A DNA stretch of 64,000 nucleotides, taken from positions 806,001 through 870,000 of the forward strand of contig NZ_JACCBN010000001.1 of assembly GCF_013409505.1 (NCBI RefSeq), written 5' to 3'. A program made the translations under genes and the position numbers. Under the pieces are notes generated by a model. That model searched no databases. It was given only the letters and a program-made list of their open reading frames with translations, and was not told the origin of the DNA. Positions 61,459-64,000 of this stretch are shown here, one piece after another (the stretch's first letter is position 1; every line of letters starts with the position of its first letter). This stretch comes from Actinomycetospora corticicola. GTDB taxonomy: Bacteria > Actinomycetota > Actinomycetes > Mycobacteriales > Pseudonocardiaceae.

Positions 61459-61911
61459 TCAGGACGACGACGGTGTCACCGCCGTGTCGGTGACGCGCAC
61501 GCGGCGGCGCAGCTCCCCGGTGTCGCGGGCGTCGAACCCCTGGGAGGAGAGCCAGGCCTGGACGCCCTCGCGGTCGGGGTGGTTCACCGGCACCACGTTG
61601 TAGACGTAGTTCAGCGAGCGCGCCGCGGCCTCCTCGGCGAGCCGGTTCATCGCCCACGAGCCGACGCCGTGCCCGCGGAAGGCCGGGACCACGGCGACGA
61701 GCACCTCGGCGTCGCCCCACGTGTCGTCGAGCCGACCGAAGCCGGCCACCTCGCCGTCGGCCGTGCCGATCCGCCACCACGCGTCGCCCAGCGCGTCGCC
61801 CTCGGACGGCGAGCCCAGTCCGTGCAGCCCCGGGCCGGCGGGGGAGAAGGCGTCGGCCTTGGTGGCGTCCCACACCGGCGTCGGCTCCGCCGTCCACGTC
61901 CACTCGCTCAC
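61459..61911 (-). CDS. GNAT-family N-acetyltransferase
   Basis: 150 aa from GTG 61911, with GGAGGTG upstream. GNAT core: VAGFGRLDDTWGDAEVLVAV, acetyl-CoA loop VVPAFRGHGVGSWAMNRLAE and the late YNVVPVNHPDREGVQAWLSS. Acceptor unknown. Divergent from boxC with an 87-bp shared region containing an AAGGGGAGG ribosome-binding site for boxC. Confidence 0.83.
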   Translation of the reverse strand: MSEWTWTAEPTPVWDATKADAFSPAGPGLHGLGSPSEGDALGDAWWRIGTADGEVAGFGRLDDTWGDAEVLVAVVPAFRGHGVGSWAMNRLAEEAAARSLNYVYNVVPVNHPDREGVQAWLSSQGFDARDTGELRRRVRVTDTAVTPSSS

Positions 61912-61998
61912 GGTCCACCTCCACGACTGTCTACGGGTCTTCCCCCTCTCGTCACAGCGTCGTAGAATGTGGGCGGGACGACAAGGGGAGGTTCCACG
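61912..61998 (+). promoter_or_regulatory. boxC upstream region
   Basis: An 87-bp divergent region. GTCACAGCG at ~61952 and TAGAATGTGGG at ~61964 are the only AT-containing elements, with GGGGAGG at 61985-61991 as ribosome-binding site. No BoxR operator is recognisable. Confidence 0.35.
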
Positions 61999-63711
61999 GT
62001 GACGGTGGTCGAGGAACGGGTCAACGAGGCGGTGGCGCCCGAGTCCGTCCCGCAGGTCGACTTCGACACGAGCCCGGACCGCTACCGGCACTGGCGCTTC
62101 ACCGTCGACGGGCCGACCGCGACGGTCTACCTCGACGTCGACGAGTCGGCCGGCCTCGTCCCGGGCTACGAGCTGAAGCTGAACTCGTACGACCTCGGCG
62201 TGGACATCGAGCTCTACGACCTCACCCAGCGGCTGCGCTTCGAGTACCCCCAGGTCCGCAGCGTGGTGCTGACCAGCGGCAAGGACTCGAACTTCTGCGC
62301 CGGGGCGAACATCCGGATGCTGGCGGCGTCGAGCCACCCGTGGAAGGTGAACTTCTGCAAGTTCACCAACGAGACCCGCAACGGCATCGAGGACATGTCC
62401 GCGGCCGGGCAGACCTGGATCGCCGCCCTCAACGGCACCGCGGCCGGCGGCGGCTACGAGATGGCCCTGGCCTGCGAGCGGATTCTGCTCGTGGACGACC
62501 GGTCGAGCGCGGTCAGCCTCCCCGAGGTCCCGCTGCTCGGGGTGCTCCCCGGCACCGGTGGCCTGACCCGGGTGATCGACAAGCGCCGCGTGCGCAAGGA
62601 CCGCGCCGACGTGTTCGCGACGAAGTCCGAGGGCTTCGGCGGGCGCAAGGCCGTCGAGTGGAAGCTGGTCGACGAGGCCGTCGCGCGCCGGGAGTGGGAC
62701 CGGGTCGTCGCCGAGCGCGCCGCCGAGGCCGCCGCGGCGAGCGACCGGCCCGCCGACGCGCAGGGCGTCGCCCTCCCGCCGCTGCAGCGCACCGTGACCG
62801 ACGACGCGATCACCTACGACCACGTCCGCGTGACGATCGACCGCGACGCCCGGACTGCCACCCTCGTCGTCGCGGTGCCCGCGATGAGCGACGACCCGGC
62901 CGCCCTCCACGAGCAGGGCGCGCAGCACCCGCTCCTCGCGATCGTCCGCGAGCTCGACGACGCCATCCTGCGGCTGCGCACGAACGAGCTCGCGATCGGG
63001 ACGTGGCTGATCCTCACCGAGGGGACCACCGACGCGGCCCTCGCCGCCGACCGGCTCGTCGCGCACCACCAGGACGACTGGCTCGTCGCCGAGACCACGC
63101 GCTACCTCAAGCGGACGCTGAAGCGGCTCGACGTCACCAGCCGCAGCCTCATCGCCCTGATCGAGCCGGGCAGCTGCTTCGCCGGGCCGTTCCTCGAGCT
63201 GGCCCTGGCCTGCGACCGGCAGTACATGCTCGAGGGCACCTTCGAGGAGGCCGAGGACGCGACGCTGCCCAGCGGCGCCGAGGCGACCGAGCCGGCCACG
63301 CTCGTCGTCACGGACGCGCAGTTCGGCACCTTCCCGATGGGCAACGGGCTCTCGCGGCTGGAGTCCCGCTTCTACGGCGAGTCCCTCGACGCGATCCCGC
63401 GCGACGAACCCCTCACCGGCGCCGGCGCCGACGACGCGGGCCTCGTCACCGACGCCCCCGACGACATCGACTGGACCGACGAGATCCGCATCCTGCTCGA
63501 GGAGCGGGCCTCGCTGAGCCCCGACGCCCTGACCGGCATGGAGGCGAACCACCGGTTCGTCGGCCCCGAGACCATGGAGACCCGGATCTTCGGCCGCCTC
63601 ACGGCCTGGCAGAACTGGATCTTCATCCGGCCCAATGCGAGCGGCCCCGAGGGCGCGCTGCGCAAGTACGGCACCGGCCGCAAGGCCGACTTCGACCAGA
63701 AGCGGGTGTAG
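61999..63711 (+). CDS. boxC: benzoyl-CoA-dihydrodiol lyase
   Basis: 570 aa from GTG 61999. Ring-cleaving lyase of the aerobic benzoyl-CoA pathway: acts on the 2,3-epoxide/dihydrodiol product to give 3,4-dehydroadipyl-CoA semialdehyde and formate. Crotonase-superfamily fold: TSGKDSNFCAGANIRMLAAS, WIAALNGTAAGGGYEMALAC, SLPEVPLLGVLPGTGGLTRV, then a long BoxC-type C-terminal half (SLIALIEPGSCFAGPFLELA; FYGESLDAIPRDEPL). The start is set by GGGGAGG upstream and the VEERVNEA opening. Followed by boxB after 4 bp. Confidence 0.94.
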   Translation: MTVVEERVNEAVAPESVPQVDFDTSPDRYRHWRFTVDGPTATVYLDVDESAGLVPGYELKLNSYDLGVDIELYDLTQRLRFEYPQVRSVVLTSGKDSNFCAGANIRMLAASSHPWKVNFCKFTNETRNGIEDMSAAGQTWIAALNGTAAGGGYEMALACERILLVDDRSSAVSLPEVPLLGVLPGTGGLTRVIDKRRVRKDRADVFATKSEGFGGRKAVEWKLVDEAVARREWDRVVAERAAEAAAASDRPADAQGVALPPLQRTVTDDAITYDHVRVTIDRDARTATLVVAVPAMSDDPAALHEQGAQHPLLAIVRELDDAILRLRTNELAIGTWLILTEGTTDAALAADRLVAHHQDDWLVAETTRYLKRTLKRLDVTSRSLIALIEPGSCFAGPFLELALACDRQYMLEGTFEEAEDATLPSGAEATEPATLVVTDAQFGTFPMGNGLSRLESRFYGESLDAIPRDEPLTGAGADDAGLVTDAPDDIDWTDEIRILLEERASLSPDALTGMEANHRFVGPETMETRIFGRLTAWQNWIFIRPNASGPEGALRKYGTGRKADFDQKRV

Positions 63712-63715
63712 CACG

Positions 63716-64000
63716 ATGACCAGCGCGCGACCGAAGATCGACTTCGACGCCAAGATCCCGAACAACGTCGACCTCGCGGGCGACCGCAAGCTGCAGCGCG
63801 CCCTCGAGCGCTGGCAGCCGAACTTCCTCGACTGGTGGGGCGACATGGGCCCCGCCGTCGACACCAAGGACGTCTACCTGCGCACCGCGGTCGACGTCGG
63901 CCGTGACGGCTGGGCGCACTTCGACCACGTCCCGATGAACGAGTACCGCTGGGGCGTCTTCCTCTCCGAGCACGACCCCGACCGCACCATCGCCTTCGGC
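63716..64000 (+). CDS. boxB: benzoyl-CoA 2,3-epoxidase subunit (truncated by window end)
   Basis: 95 codons visible from ATG 63716: MTSARPKIDFDAKIPNNVDL, then RALERWQPNFLDWWGDMGPA and GWAHFDHVPMNEYRWGVFLS, the conserved N-terminus of BoxB. BoxB is the di-iron oxygenase that, with reductase BoxA, epoxidises benzoyl-CoA. Iron ligands lie beyond the window. Order boxC-boxB with a short gap is typical of box operons. Confidence 0.92.
   Translation, partial: MTSARPKIDFDAKIPNNVDLAGDRKLQRALERWQPNFLDWWGDMGPAVDTKDVYLRTAVDVGRDGWAHFDHVPMNEYRWGVFLSEHDPDRTIAFG

Overview
The window is a high-GC actinobacterial chromosome segment with strong GC codon bias, many GTG starts and genes chained by ATGA/GTGA overlaps. 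A mycothiol-type DinB enzyme, an F420-type luciferase-like oxidoreductase, an LmeA-like lipid-binding protein and a mycobacterial-style isovalerate/leucine gene cluster point to Actinomycetota. My best guess is Pseudonocardiales (Pseudonocardia or Actinomycetospora), but no marker gene proves this.

Left edge (1-2.6 kb): a truncated DUF222/13E12 gene and an IS110-family element whose recombinase (1156-2226) is bracketed by perfect 16-bp direct repeats. A ~310-bp non-coding left end could encode a bridge RNA. EPS locus 1 (2.9-10.7 kb, + strand) is a tightly coupled operon: two GT4 glycosyltransferases, a methyltransferase, a left-handed beta-helix acyltransferase, a Wzy-like membrane protein, a Wzc-like protein whose Walker A lysine is arginine, and a lipoprotein. 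It faces a third, more degraded Wzc-like gene. From 11.8 to 21 kb come two MEDS-domain regulators, a mycothiol-type enzyme, a patatin, two zinc-ribbon multi-pass membrane proteins, an LmeA-like protein and a cytochrome P450.

The middle (21-37 kb) has a class A penicillin-binding protein, an orphan GDP-mannose 4,6-dehydratase, a STAND-like/TPR protein, small proteins, a multicopper oxidase with a membrane partner, an MFS transporter with a C-terminal beta domain, a flavin monooxygenase, an aldo/keto reductase, a methyltransferase and a Tat-exported beta-helix protein that may be an EPS lyase. EPS locus 2 (37.5-49.5 kb, + strand) is the fuller polysaccharide operon: priming glycosyltransferase, GT4, WcaF-like acetyltransferase, Wzy, acyltransferase, canonical Wzc kinase, methyltransferase, acyltransferase, Wzx, lipoprotein, GT4. 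Five of its genes have counterparts in locus 1. Locus 1 lacks a priming enzyme and flippase and may depend on locus 2.

The right side (49.5-57.4 kb, minus strand) is a catabolic operon (acyl-CoA dehydrogenase, carboxyltransferase, acyl-CoA synthetase, MaoC hydratase, CitE-like lyase, LLM oxidoreductase, KAS III) divergent from a TetR gene, with a 12-bp operator-like palindrome between them. It resembles the mycobacterial fadE19-accA1-accD1-citE region but lacks the biotin carboxylase subunit. Then come a DUF559 gene bracketed by two 44-bp palindromic repeats, a PQQ-propeller lipoprotein, a DinB protein, a GNAT enzyme and the start of the aerobic benzoyl-CoA (box) pathway: boxC complete, boxB cut by the window end.

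The most distinctive non-coding feature is a set of long, near-perfect palindromes between genes, mostly convergent ones, in at least five sequence families. Three families occur twice. No tRNA, rRNA, CRISPR array or phage module was seen.
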